NCBI GenBank assembly: GCA_041648735.1
Contig: JBAZOO010000006.1
Coordinates: forward strand, 1 to 64,000
DNA length: 64,000 nt
Reading direction: 5' to 3'
Origin: JBAZOO01 sp041648735
Lineage (GTDB): Bacteria; Verrucomicrobiota; Lentisphaeria; Oligosphaerales; CAITYL01
Position numbers and translations under genes: made by a program. Of this stretch, positions 52,777-61,900 are shown piece by piece. Every line of letters starts with the position of its first letter. Within the stretch, counting starts at the first letter, position 1. Below the pieces are notes generated by a model, which was not told the DNA's origin, did no database searches, and saw only the letters and a list, made by a program, of their open reading frames with translations.

Positions 52777-55191
52777 ATGACCTTCTCCCACGCCGCAACG
52801 GTGCTGGAACTGCCCGAGCTGCTGGCGGCGGTGGCGGAGTTCGCCGGCTCCAGCGCCGGCCGCGCCCGGATCCTCGCCCTGCGGCCCCTCGCCGGGCCGG
52901 ACGCCGCCCGCGCCCGCCACCCGCTCCTCCAGGAGCTGCTCCAGCTCCGCGCCACCGCGGCCACCCCGCCGCCGCAGCCGCCCCTGCCCGACCTCGATCC
53001 GACCCTGCAACGGGCCGCGCCCGAAGGCGCCATCCTCGCCGGCGACGAACTCGCCCCCGTCCGCACCGCCCTCGCCCACGCCGCCACCGCCGCCGCCTTC
53101 GCCGCCGCCCACGCCACCCCGGGAACCGCCCTCGCCTCACTCCTCGCCGGCCTGGACCCCCTCCCCGCCCTCGCCCGCCGCCTGGACCATGACCTCGACG
53201 CCGAGGGCACCCTCTTGGACGGCGCCAGCGAACGCCTCGCCGAAATCCGCCGCGCCCGCCGCGACGGCGAAGCCCGCCTCCACCACCAGCTCGAAGCGCT
53301 CCTCGCCCGCTGGACCGCCGCCGGCAGCGTCCAGGACCCCTTCATCACCCAGCGCAACGGCCGCTGCGTCATCCCCGTCCGCCGCGAGGCCAAGCACCGC
53401 CCCGCCGGCGTCGTCCACGACCACTCCGACAGCGGCCGCACCCTCTTCCTTGAACCGGCCGACACCCTGCCCCTGGGCAACGAGCTGGCCTGCCTGCGGC
53501 TGGAGGAGCGGGACGAATGCCGGCGCATCCTCGCCAGCCTCACCGCCGCCCTCCGCCTGGCCATCCCCGCCCTCCGCCGCAACCAGGAAATCCTCGCGGA
53601 GTTCGACGCCGCCGCCGCCAGCGCCGCCTGGGCCAGCGAATTCAATTGCGCCTTCCCCAGCTTCGGCCCCACCCTGCGCCTGCGCCAAGTGCGCCACCCG
53701 CTCCTCGCCCACCGCTTCCGCCGCGAAGGCACTCCCGAACGCCTCATCCCCCTCGACCTCGAACTCCCCGCCGACACCCGCGTCCTGCTCATCTCCGGCC
53801 CCAACAGCGGCGGCAAGACCGCCGCCCTCAAGGCCCTCGGCCTCCTCACCCTCCTGGCCCAGGCCGGGCTCCCCCTCCCCATCGCCGACGGCGGCGAACT
53901 CCCCTGGTTCCAGGCCGTCCTCGCCGACATCGGCGACGAACAGTCGCTCGGCAGCGACCTCAGCACCTTCACCGGCCACCTCCGCCGCCTCCGCGAAACC
54001 CTCGCCGCCGCCGCCGCCGCCCGCCCCGCCCTCGTCCTCCTCGACGAAGCCGGCACCGGCACTGACCCGCTGGAAGGCGCCGCCCTCGCCGCCGCCGTCC
54101 TCGACCAGCTCGCCGGCTGGGGCGGCCTCACCCTCGCCACCACCCACCTCGGCGCCCTCAAAAGCTTCGTCCAGGACCGGCCGGGGATGCACAACGCCGC
54201 CGTCCGCTTCAACCCGGACACCCTCCAGCCGGAGTACGCCCTGGAAATCGGCGCGCCGGGCGCCAGCCGCGCCCTGGCCGTCGCCGCCCGCGTCGGCTTC
54301 CCGGAACCGGTCCTCGCCCGCGCCAAGGAACTGCTCGCCAGCGACGTGCTGCGCCTGGAAACCATGCTCGCCACCATCGAGGACGCCCAGCGCGAAGCCG
54401 CCCGCCAGGAACGGGAGAGCCGCGAAACCGCCACCGGCCTCGCCGACGAACGCCGCCGCCTCCGCGACCAGCTCGACCGCCTCCGCCACGAACGCCGCCA
54501 GCTCCTCCACGACGCCGAACGCCAGGCCGCCGCCCTCGTCGCCAACACCCGCCGCGAAATGGAACGCATCCTCAGCGGCCTCGCCGCTGCCGCCGGCGAC
54601 GAAGAACGCCGCGCCAAGGCCCGGGAAGCCCGCGCCACCCTGGAGCAGCGCCGCCACACCCTCGAAACCGCCGCCGCCGAAACCGCGCCCAAACCGCCCC
54701 AGCCGGCACCGCCACGGGAACTCCGCCCCGGCCGCACCGTCTGGGTCGAGAAACTCCAGGCCAATGCCCGCATCGTCGCCGTCTCGGACGCCGGCGCCCA
54801 GCTCGAAGTCGAACTGGGCGGCCTCCGCTACCGCCTCAAGGCCGCCGACGCCGGCCGCCGCCAGGGCCCCGCCGAGGCCACCGACGCCGCCCCGCCAAAG
54901 CCCGCCACCCTCCGCCTCCCCCGTGCGGAGTCCGCGCCTGGCGGCGAACTGCACCTCATCGGCCGGCGGGTTGACGAAGCGCTGCCGCTGCTCGACCAGT
55001 ACCTGGACCGGGCCGCGCTCGCCGGCCTCCCCGAGGTTTGGATCGTCCATGGCTTTGGCAGCGGCCGCCTGCAAGCCGCGATCCACGAACACCTCCGCCG
55101 CCACCCGCTGGCCCTGCGCTTCCGCCTCGGCCGCGGCGGCGCCGACCCCGGCGGCGGCGGCGTCACCTGGGTCGAACTCCGCCGCCGCTGA
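52777..55191 (+). CDS. mutS2: Endonuclease MutS2
   Basis: An 804-residue protein of usual MutS2 length. The MutS core and clamp are in the first half (SVQDPFITQRNGRCVIPVRR; VHDHSDSGRTLFLEPADTLP). Walker A is LLISGPNSGGKTAALKALGL; the MutS signature spans DIGDEQSLGSDLSTFTGHLR, LVLLDEAGTGTDPLEGAALA (Walker B) and LATTHLGALKSFVQ. A basic coiled coil (residues 520-620) leads to a C-terminal Smr domain with HLIGRRVDEALPLLDQYLDR and VHGFGSGRLQAAIHEHLRRH. MutS2 acts against recombination intermediates and in ribosome rescue; its mismatch role is absent. Confidence 0.94.
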   Translation: MTFSHAATVLELPELLAAVAEFAGSSAGRARILALRPLAGPDAARARHPLLQELLQLRATAATPPPQPPLPDLDPTLQRAAPEGAILAGDELAPVRTALAHAATAAAFAAAHATPGTALASLLAGLDPLPALARRLDHDLDAEGTLLDGASERLAEIRRARRDGEARLHHQLEALLARWTAAGSVQDPFITQRNGRCVIPVRREAKHRPAGVVHDHSDSGRTLFLEPADTLPLGNELACLRLEERDECRRILASLTAALRLAIPALRRNQEILAEFDAAAASAAWASEFNCAFPSFGPTLRLRQVRHPLLAHRFRREGTPERLIPLDLELPADTRVLLISGPNSGGKTAALKALGLLTLLAQAGLPLPIADGGELPWFQAVLADIGDEQSLGSDLSTFTGHLRRLRETLAAAAAARPALVLLDEAGTGTDPLEGAALAAAVLDQLAGWGGLTLATTHLGALKSFVQDRPGMHNAAVRFNPDTLQPEYALEIGAPGASRALAVAARVGFPEPVLARAKELLASDVLRLETMLATIEDAQREAARQERESRETATGLADERRRLRDQLDRLRHERRQLLHDAERQAAALVANTRREMERILSGLAAAAGDEERRAKAREARATLEQRRHTLETAAAETAPKPPQPAPPRELRPGRTVWVEKLQANARIVAVSDAGAQLEVELGGLRYRLKAADAGRRQGPAEATDAAPPKPATLRLPRAESAPGGELHLIGRRVDEALPLLDQYLDRAALAGLPEVWIVHGFGSGRLQAAIHEHLRRHPLALRFRLGRGGADPGGGGVTWVELRRR

Positions 55192-55496
55192 GGGATGGGA
55201 TCCGCCCGGGCCCACGGGGCGTCCGCCCCGGCAAAGGACAATGGAGCGGACGGGCTGAAGGCCCAGGGGCAGCGTAGCCCAGGGCAAAGCGCAGCGCCGC
55301 CCGTGGTGAAGTTTTCAGTTTTACAGGGCACTATGGGACGCCTGTGGCAGAAGTTCAGGAATATGGCTGATGCCTTCCGATTCGAGGACGGGGACGATTG
55401 GGAAACCGTGTCCGGCGCTTTACTTTTCCGGGGATGTGGCTATCCTTCCCCCCTTTTGCCCCGCCGTCTTCCCGGAAAGGCCCGCCCCCCCCGCCC
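55192..55496. other. Intergenic region with a dispersed repeat
   Basis: A 305-bp spacer between mutS2 and the MATE relic. It holds the 25-bp repeat copy at 55392-55416. No gene is seen. Confidence 0.6.
55392..55416 (-). repeat. 25-bp exact repeat, copy 2
   Basis: The exact reverse complement of 30630-30654, located just upstream of the MATE relic. The flank here, CGAGGACGGGGACGA, mirrors the CGTCCTCG-type flank of the first copy. Confidence 0.75.
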
Positions 55497-55907
55497 ATGT
55501 CGCTGCTCCGTTCGCTGCACGCCCGGCACCTGGCCGGCTTCTTCTCCGGCATCGGCCGCACCCGGGTCATCATGACCGCCAACTTCGCCGCGCTGCTGGT
55601 CAATCTCTTCCTGAACTACGTGCTGATTTTCGGCAAATGGGGCTTCCCCCGCCTCGGCATCGCCGGCGCGGCGGCGGGGCGGGTGGTGAGCGCCGCGGTG
55701 ACCATCACCTTCAACTGGAACCTGCTGCCCTTCATGCCGATGGTCGGCGTCGGCATTGCCGTGACGAGCCTGGTGGGGCAGAACCTGGGGCGCCGGAACA
55801 CCGCCGGCGCCGAGCGCGGCGGCCGCTGGAAGGGGCGCCATCTGGCTGAGGACGGCGCCTACCTGCCCGCCGAACCCGCCATCCCCGAAACCACCGGAAC
55901 CACTTGA
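55497..55907 (+). pseudogene. MATE-type efflux transporter relic, internally deleted and truncated
   Basis: About 137 residues remain of a protein normally about 450 long. HLAGFFSGIGRTRVIMTANF and LLVNLFLNYVLIFGKWGFPR match the fourth to fifth transmembrane region of MATE transporters. The frame then jumps from AGRVVSAAVTI directly into FNWNLLPFMPMVGVGIAVTS and LVGQNLGRRNTAGAER, which in complete relatives lies about 100 residues further on. Both the N-terminal four helices and the last helices are missing. The reading frame is open but the product cannot be a transporter. A non-MATE tail (KGRHLAEDGAYLPAEPAIPE) follows. Confidence 0.7.
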
Positions 55908-56122
55908 CCTCACGCCGGCCGCGGCAAGCGGAACTCCCGGCGGTGCCCACGGCGTGCCGACTCCCAGCTTCGGGTTTCCAGCTTCGATCCGCCCGGCATT
56001 GTGGCGGAGATTCCCCGCCGCCGCCTTTTTCCGGCTTTGCATTTCCCCCGCCCGTGCCACATTACCGGAACGCGCCCGCCCGCCACCACCCGCCCCGCCG
56101 CCGCCGGAGGCCGCCCCCCACC

Positions 56123-57826
56123 ATGCAGTCCGACCTCGAGATCGCCCGCGCCGCCACCCCGAAGCCGATCCTGGAAATCGCCGCCGGCTGCGGACTCCGC
56201 ACCGCCGAGATCGAGCCCTACGGCTGGTTCAAGGCGAAGGTGGACGCGGCCGCCGTGCTGAAACGGCTCGCCGCCACCACCGCCCCGGCCGGCAAGTACG
56301 TGGTCGTCACCGCCATCACCCCGACCCCGCTCGGGGAAGGCAAGACGGTCACCACCATCGGCCTGACGCAGGCGCTGAACCGGCTCGGCAAGAAAGCGAT
56401 TGTCTGCATCCGCCAACCCTCCATGGGGCCGGTGTTCGGGATCAAGGGCGGCGCGGCGGGCGGCGGCTGGAGCCAGGTGGTGCCGATGGAGGACTTCAAC
56501 CTGCACCTGACCGGCGACGTCCACGCCGTCGGCGCCGCCCACAACCTGCTGGCCGCCGCCGCCGACAGCTCGCTGCTGCTCGGCAACCCCTTGGACATTG
56601 ATGAAATCACCCTGCGCCGGGTGGTGGACATCAACGACCGCGCCCTGCGCCGGATCGTCACCGGCCTGGGCGGCAAGGAGAACGGCGTCCCCCGCGAGAC
56701 CGGCTTCGACATCACCGTCGCCAGCGAGGTCATGGCGATCCTGGCACTGGCGGAGGATCTGCATGACTTGCGCCGGCGGCTGGGGAAAATGATCTTCGGC
56801 TTCGCGAAGGACGGCCGGCCACTGACCGCGGAGGACCTGGGCGCCGCCGGCGCCATGGCGGCGCTGCTGACGCAGGCGGTGAAGCCGACCCTGATGCAGA
56901 CGCTGGAGGGCACGCCGGCCTTCGTCCATGCCGGCCCCTTCGCCAACATCGCCCACGGCAACAGCTCGATCATCGCCGACCGGCTGGCGCGGCGGCTGGG
57001 CGACTATGTGGTCACCGAGGCCGGCTTCGGCGCCGACATGGGCTTCGAAAAGTTCCTGGACATCAAATGCCGCGCCTCGGGGCTGCTCCCCGACTGCGCC
57101 GTGGTCGTCGCCACCGTCCGCGCCCTGAAAATGCACTCCGGCAAGTTCAAGGTCGTGGCCGGCAAGCCGCTGCCGCCGGGACTGGTGGCGAAGAACCTGG
57201 CCGACCTCGACGCGGGGCTGTGCAACCTGGAGGCGCACCTCGCCAACATCCGCAAGACCGGCGTGCCGGCGGTCGTCGCGATCAACCGCTTTGCCAGCGA
57301 CCATCCGGAGGAGCTGGAGCGGATCCGCGAGCGGGCGCTGGCGGCCGGCGCGGCCGCCGCCGAGGTCAGCGAGCTGTGGGCGAAAGGCGGCGCCGGCGGC
57401 GAAGCCCTGGCCCGGGCCGTGGTGGCCGCCGCCGAGGCCGCGGCTCCCGCCCCCAAACGCTTCTACTACGACCTCGACCAGCCATTGAAGGCGAAGATCG
57501 AGACGCTCTGCCGGGATCTCTACGGCGCCGCCCGGGTCAGCTACGCGCCCGCGGCGGAAAAGGCGCTCCAGCGCTTCGCGGAGTGGGGCGCCGCCGACCT
57601 CCCCGTGTGCATGGCCAAGACCCACCTCTCCCTCTCCCACGACCCCGCGCTCAAGGGGTGGCCGCGGGGCTACGAGTTCCCCATCACCGACGCCCGCCTC
57701 TCCGCCGGCGCCGGCTTCGTCTACCTCCTGGCCGGCGAAATGCGCACCATGCCCGGCTTCGGCTCCACCCCCGCCTACCGCCAGATCGACCTCGACGCCG
57801 CCGGCCAAATCCAGGGACTCTCCTGA
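56123..57826 (+). CDS. fhs: Formate--tetrahydrofolate ligase
   Basis: A 567-residue enzyme of usual length, forming 10-formyl-THF from formate, THF and ATP. The P-loop is TPTPLGEGKTVTTIGL; RQPSMGPVFGIKGGAAGGG, LTGDVHAVGAAHNLLAAA, RETGFDITVASEVMAILAL, FANIAHGNSSIIADRLA and MAKTHLSLSHDPALKGWPRG are all canonical. ATG 56123 has GGAGG about 12 bases upstream. It is an enzyme of one-carbon metabolism often kept by anaerobes and acetogens. It stands alone, between the MATE relic and an ftsK relic. Confidence 0.96.
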   Translation: MQSDLEIARAATPKPILEIAAGCGLRTAEIEPYGWFKAKVDAAAVLKRLAATTAPAGKYVVVTAITPTPLGEGKTVTTIGLTQALNRLGKKAIVCIRQPSMGPVFGIKGGAAGGGWSQVVPMEDFNLHLTGDVHAVGAAHNLLAAAADSSLLLGNPLDIDEITLRRVVDINDRALRRIVTGLGGKENGVPRETGFDITVASEVMAILALAEDLHDLRRRLGKMIFGFAKDGRPLTAEDLGAAGAMAALLTQAVKPTLMQTLEGTPAFVHAGPFANIAHGNSSIIADRLARRLGDYVVTEAGFGADMGFEKFLDIKCRASGLLPDCAVVVATVRALKMHSGKFKVVAGKPLPPGLVAKNLADLDAGLCNLEAHLANIRKTGVPAVVAINRFASDHPEELERIRERALAAGAAAAEVSELWAKGGAGGEALARAVVAAAEAAAPAPKRFYYDLDQPLKAKIETLCRDLYGAARVSYAPAAEKALQRFAEWGAADLPVCMAKTHLSLSHDPALKGWPRGYEFPITDARLSAGAGFVYLLAGEMRTMPGFGSTPAYRQIDLDAAGQIQGLS

Positions 57827-58044
57827 CGCCTGGCACCCGCCGCCGGCAACACCCGGTTCGGCACCTCGACGCCGACAAAGCTCTGCCCCGGCACCGGCAG
57901 CAAGATCCGCAGGCTCTCCACCGCCATTGCGGACTCCGCAACGGCCACGGCCGCCGCCACCGCCGCTGGGCCGGGCGGCGGCGCGGCCGGAACCTTGCTG
58001 AGACGGCGAGGCGGGGGCGGGGACGGACGGGACTCTTCAGACAT
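57827..58044 (-). pseudogene. Fragment of an ftsK-like DNA translocase gene
   Basis: On the minus strand, from an ATG at 58044, the frame reads a Pro/Arg/Ala-rich stretch, then SAMAVESLRILLPVPGQSFV and GVEVPNRV at about 57840-57930. This closely resembles the segment of FtsK/SpoIIIE that precedes the motor domain (LA...IRI..PIPGKS.VGIEVPN). The frame then degenerates beside the fhs stop, and no motor or Walker A sequence is found. It is therefore a short relic of a truncated ftsK-like gene. Confidence 0.55.
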
Positions 58045-58119
58045 GGCCCTCTAACCTAATCCCTCAACCACCCGCCAGTGGCTGGCACCCTTTGCACTCG
58101 TTGCCATCTGCATCCCAGC

Positions 58120-58812
58120 TTACAGATCCAACGATTCCAGGCGGTGCTTGATCTCCCGCCATTGGGGGCACAGTTTCTCAAGCTCGGCATAGAACCCTTT
58201 GTCGTGCCGCGGATATCTCACATGGCAAACCTCGTGGGTGATCACGTAGTCAATGCAAGGCGACGGCGCACGCACCAGTTCCGGGTTCAGGAAAATGTGG
58301 CCGTTCGCCCGGGCGCTGCCCCAGCGCTTGGGCATCTCGAGCAGGTGCAACCTGGGTTCCGGCAGCTTCCGTTTGACGCACCAGTCCCGCCATTTCCCCA
58401 GGCGGCGGCCGAACTGCTCCCTGGCCTTCTCCCGCATCCAGCCCGCAAGCAACGCGGCGACGGCCTTGCTGGAAACGGTTCGGGAACGGATGTGCAGATA
58501 GGCACCCCGCAACTTGACGTCCGGGGACTCCGCCTGGGCCACCTTCAGCCGGTACTGCCGGCCGAGGTAACGATGGGTCGCGCCCGTGCAGTACCGCCGT
58601 TCCGGACGTTCGGCATGCAGGGTGGCGAAATAGCGGACCTGGCGCCGGATCCAACCGGCGCGCTTTTCGACTTTCTGCCGGATCTCAGGCAGAGTCGCGT
58701 TCAGAGGCGCAGTGGCCTCCACCGTTCCGTCCGGCAGCACGCTGATGGCAAGCGTGCGGCGGGAGGATCGTTTGAGCGTACAGATCCCGGCGGTTGTGGT
58801 GATGGTTTTCAT
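58120..58812 (-). CDS. YgjP/M48-like zinc metallopeptidase (DUF45)
   Basis: A 230-residue protein; ATG 58812 (MKTITTTAGICTLKRSSRRT) is chosen over upstream codons, which lie in a palindromic repeat. The C-terminal zinc site is VITHEVCHVRYPRHDKGFYA (HExxH with the third His nearby). The family core is also seen in LGRQYRLKVAQAESP and PKRWGSARANGHIFLNPELV. DUF45 peptidases are frequent companions of type I restriction genes, here 159 bp downstream of hsdR. The role in the R-M system is unproven. No good Shine-Dalgarno lies ahead of the ATG because the repeat abuts it. Confidence 0.9.
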   Translation of the reverse strand: MKTITTTAGICTLKRSSRRTLAISVLPDGTVEATAPLNATLPEIRQKVEKRAGWIRRQVRYFATLHAERPERRYCTGATHRYLGRQYRLKVAQAESPDVKLRGAYLHIRSRTVSSKAVAALLAGWMREKAREQFGRRLGKWRDWCVKRKLPEPRLHLLEMPKRWGSARANGHIFLNPELVRAPSPCIDYVITHEVCHVRYPRHDKGFYAELEKLCPQWREIKHRLESLDL

Positions 58813-58970
58813 CAGATGGAGTGCGGCGCTTCGCCATCGTCCGTTATGGAGTGCGGCGACTCGGCGCCGCTTTTCTTCGCGAGCCTCGGCTCGCGTCTGA
58901 GTTTGAGTCTGAACGGCCGCCGAGGCGGCCGTACAAAAAGCGGTGCCGAGGCACCGCACTCCATACTCGC
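58813..58970. repeat. Nested palindromic repeat element, copy A (intergenic)
   Basis: The outer arms ATGGAGTGCGGCGACTCGG and its near-complement CCGAGGCACCGCACTCCAT enclose two perfect inner hairpins, GCGAGCCTCGGCTCGC and GGCCGCCGAGGCGGCC. A partial extra arm (GGAGTGCGGCGCTTCGCC) precedes it. It fills the space between the hsdR stop and the peptidase start and carries no other gene. The same element, with inner hairpins in opposite order, lies inside hsdR at 60949-61108. Confidence 0.85.
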
Positions 58971-58971
58971 G

Positions 58972-61900
58972 TCATACGTCGTCGGGGCGGTTGCGCGCAA
59001 TGCTCAGGCACGCTTCGATCAGGGAGTCCATCTGTTCCAGGGAGAGCATGATCCCCCGGGTGCGCTGGAGCTGGAACAGGAAATCATCCATCTGATTGCG
59101 CATCCGGTTCTGCGCGTCCGGATTGTCGCGCCAATTGACAATGGCCTCATTCCGGATGATCTCCTCCATGCGCAGACTCATTTCCGCGCGGATCTGATCC
59201 AGGCCGGCCTCCCCGGGGACCACCTTGCTTCCGTAGGGTTCGGAGTTGTCGTGTACCTCCCAGCCGCCGGCCGGCGAGAACTGTTCGGAAACCGCCCCGT
59301 AGATCGCCTGGGCAAACTCATTGCCATCGAGGGAATACGGCAGGTTCGCCTTGCGCCGGTCACGCACGCTTTCCATGATCTCCTTCACCTTGGCCAGGTA
59401 CTGGGCTTCGGTGATGCGCTGCTCCTTGTACTCGGCAATCGTCTGCTCCAGCAGCAGGGAGAATTTTCGGTAGAAAAATGGATCTTCCTCCATTTTTTCG
59501 GTGATTGTTTTCTTGGTTCGGTTGGCGATGATGTCGGCCTGGGCTCGGGGAGATCGCGCCTTCTCGACTTCCTTTTCGAACGCGCTGCGTTCAAAGATGT
59601 TCACCGGATCCACCACCTGGATGACCTCGTCCGCCTGCACATAGGTCGCCAGCATCTTTTGGATCTGTGCCTCGTACTCCCAGTAATCGATCTCCTCGGC
59701 ATAGCGGATCTTCACGGAGGCGCGCAGCTTTTGAAAGAACACGGCGTCCCGCTTGTAGCGTTCGAGCGTGGCTGCCGGCGTGGCGCTCACCCAATGAATG
59801 CTGGACAGTCCCATCTTCAGGGCGCGGCAGAACTTCGAGAGCTTGGTGTAGAACTCTTCCCGCCGCTCCGGCTTCTCCAGCGCCAATTCAAAGGCTTCCT
59901 CGTCCTTTTTGTTGGTGATTTCCCGGAACAGGTCCCAGAGCGCGTCGTGCAGCTTCGGTAGCCGTTTGAGTTCTTCCATCACGTCCGTCAGCGTTCCGTC
60001 CAGGTCTTCCTGGTCGAACTTGCCTTCCAAGGCGCTGTAAAGCTCCAGTGCCTCATGCAACTGCGTGACCACGCCGTAATAGTCAATGATGTAGCCGAAA
60101 TCCTTGCCGGGGTGCAGGCGGTTGACACGGGCAATGGCCTGCAGCAGGGTGTGTTCTTTCAGGCTGCGGGCGATGTACAGCACCACGTTGCGCGGGGCAT
60201 CGAACCCGGTGAGCAACTTGTCCACCACGATGATGATCTCGGGCGTGTCCGCGTTCTTGAAGCCACCGATAATCTGCCGGTTGTATTCCTTCTCCGAGCC
60301 GTACTTCTCCATCATCGCGTTCCAGAATTTCTCCACGCTCTCCTCTTTGATCACCGAGACCCCGTCCTCGCCTTCAATCTCCTGGGGGCCGGAAATGACC
60401 ACTTCACTGGAGACCTTCCCGAACCCGTCAAGGAAGCGTTTCAGGATCAGCGCCTCTTTCTTGCCGGAAGCCGTCAGTTGCCCCTTGAACCCCGTGCCAG
60501 CCCATTGCGTGGAGAAATGCCTGGACACATCCCACGCGATCAGGTACAAGCGGCTTTCCAGGCGATTGAGCTCGTTGCGTGACGCGAACTTCCGTTTCAG
60601 GTCGGCCCGCTGCTCGGGCGTCAGTTCTTGGCACATCCCCTCGAACATCAGGTCAACGGCCTTCTGATTCACGTTCTGCATGACGTGACGGCCTTCGTAG
60701 AGCAGCGGCACCACGGCCGCATCGGCTACGGCGTCGCGGATGGTGTAGGCGGGCTCGATGAAGCCGCCAAAGCTCCGGGCCGTGTTCTTCTCCGCTTTCA
60801 TCAGCGGGGTGCCGGTAAACCCGATAAAGCAGGCATTCGGCAACGCTTTCCGCATCCGGATATTCGCCTCGCCGTACTGGCTGCGATGACTTTCATCCAC
60901 CAGCACGAAAATATTGTCCGCCAAAAACGCCGCCCCGGCACCCTCCGGTATCGCGTGCGGCGTAGCGTCATCCGGTGTGGAGTGCGGCAACTCGGCGCCA
61001 CTTTTCCTAAGGCCGCCGAGGCGGCCGCTCCCCTGCGAACCAGACAAGCCAAATGAACGCGAGCCGAGGCTCGCGAAAGAAAGCGGTGCCGAGGCGCCGC
61101 ACTCTAAATTTGCGGCGGCCCGGAACTTGTCGAGCACCGTGGTGATCACCGCCACGCGGTCGTCCTGCAACAACTCCAGCAGATGCTTCCCGGTCCTGGC
61201 CATGCGCGGCTCTTTGCCGCACTGGTGAAAGGTCTTCCAGATCTGCTCGTCCAGGTCAATCCGGTCCGTGACGATCACGATCCGGGGATTCTTGATCTGC
61301 TCGTCCAGCGCCAGGGCCTTGCCCAGCAGCACCATGACCAGCGACTTGCCCGAGCCCTGGGTCTGCCAGATCACGCCGCCCTTGCGCCGGCCCGCCGTGT
61401 CCCGCTGGCGCACCCGCTCCAGCGTCTTGCGGATGGCGAAGTACTGCTGATAGCGCGCCACCTTCTTCACCGCGCCGCCCTCGTCATACAACACAAACTG
61501 CCGGGCCAGCTCGATCAACCGCTCCGGACGGCACAGCGCCCAGATCAGCCGGTCCTGCTCCGTTGGCTCGCGTTCCAGCACCGCCTGCTCCTCCACCGCC
61601 TGCTTGGCATACGCAAACGCGCCCTTGAACAGCTTTTCATGCTCCTCGCGCCGCACCGGACCATTGATGGCGGCGCGCACCTCCGCGTCCACATCCCGCA
61701 TCTCCCGCCATTTCGCCCAGAACTTGACCGGCGTGCCGGTGGTGGCATAACTCCCCTCGTTCTTGTTCAAGGCCAGCACGAGCTGGCTGTAAAGAAAGAG
61801 CTGCGGGATCTCGTCCCCCTGCCAATTCCGGATCGATTGCTTGACGGCCTGTTCCAGGGAATGCTTCTCCTCCGGCCGCTTGCACTCGATCACCACGAAC

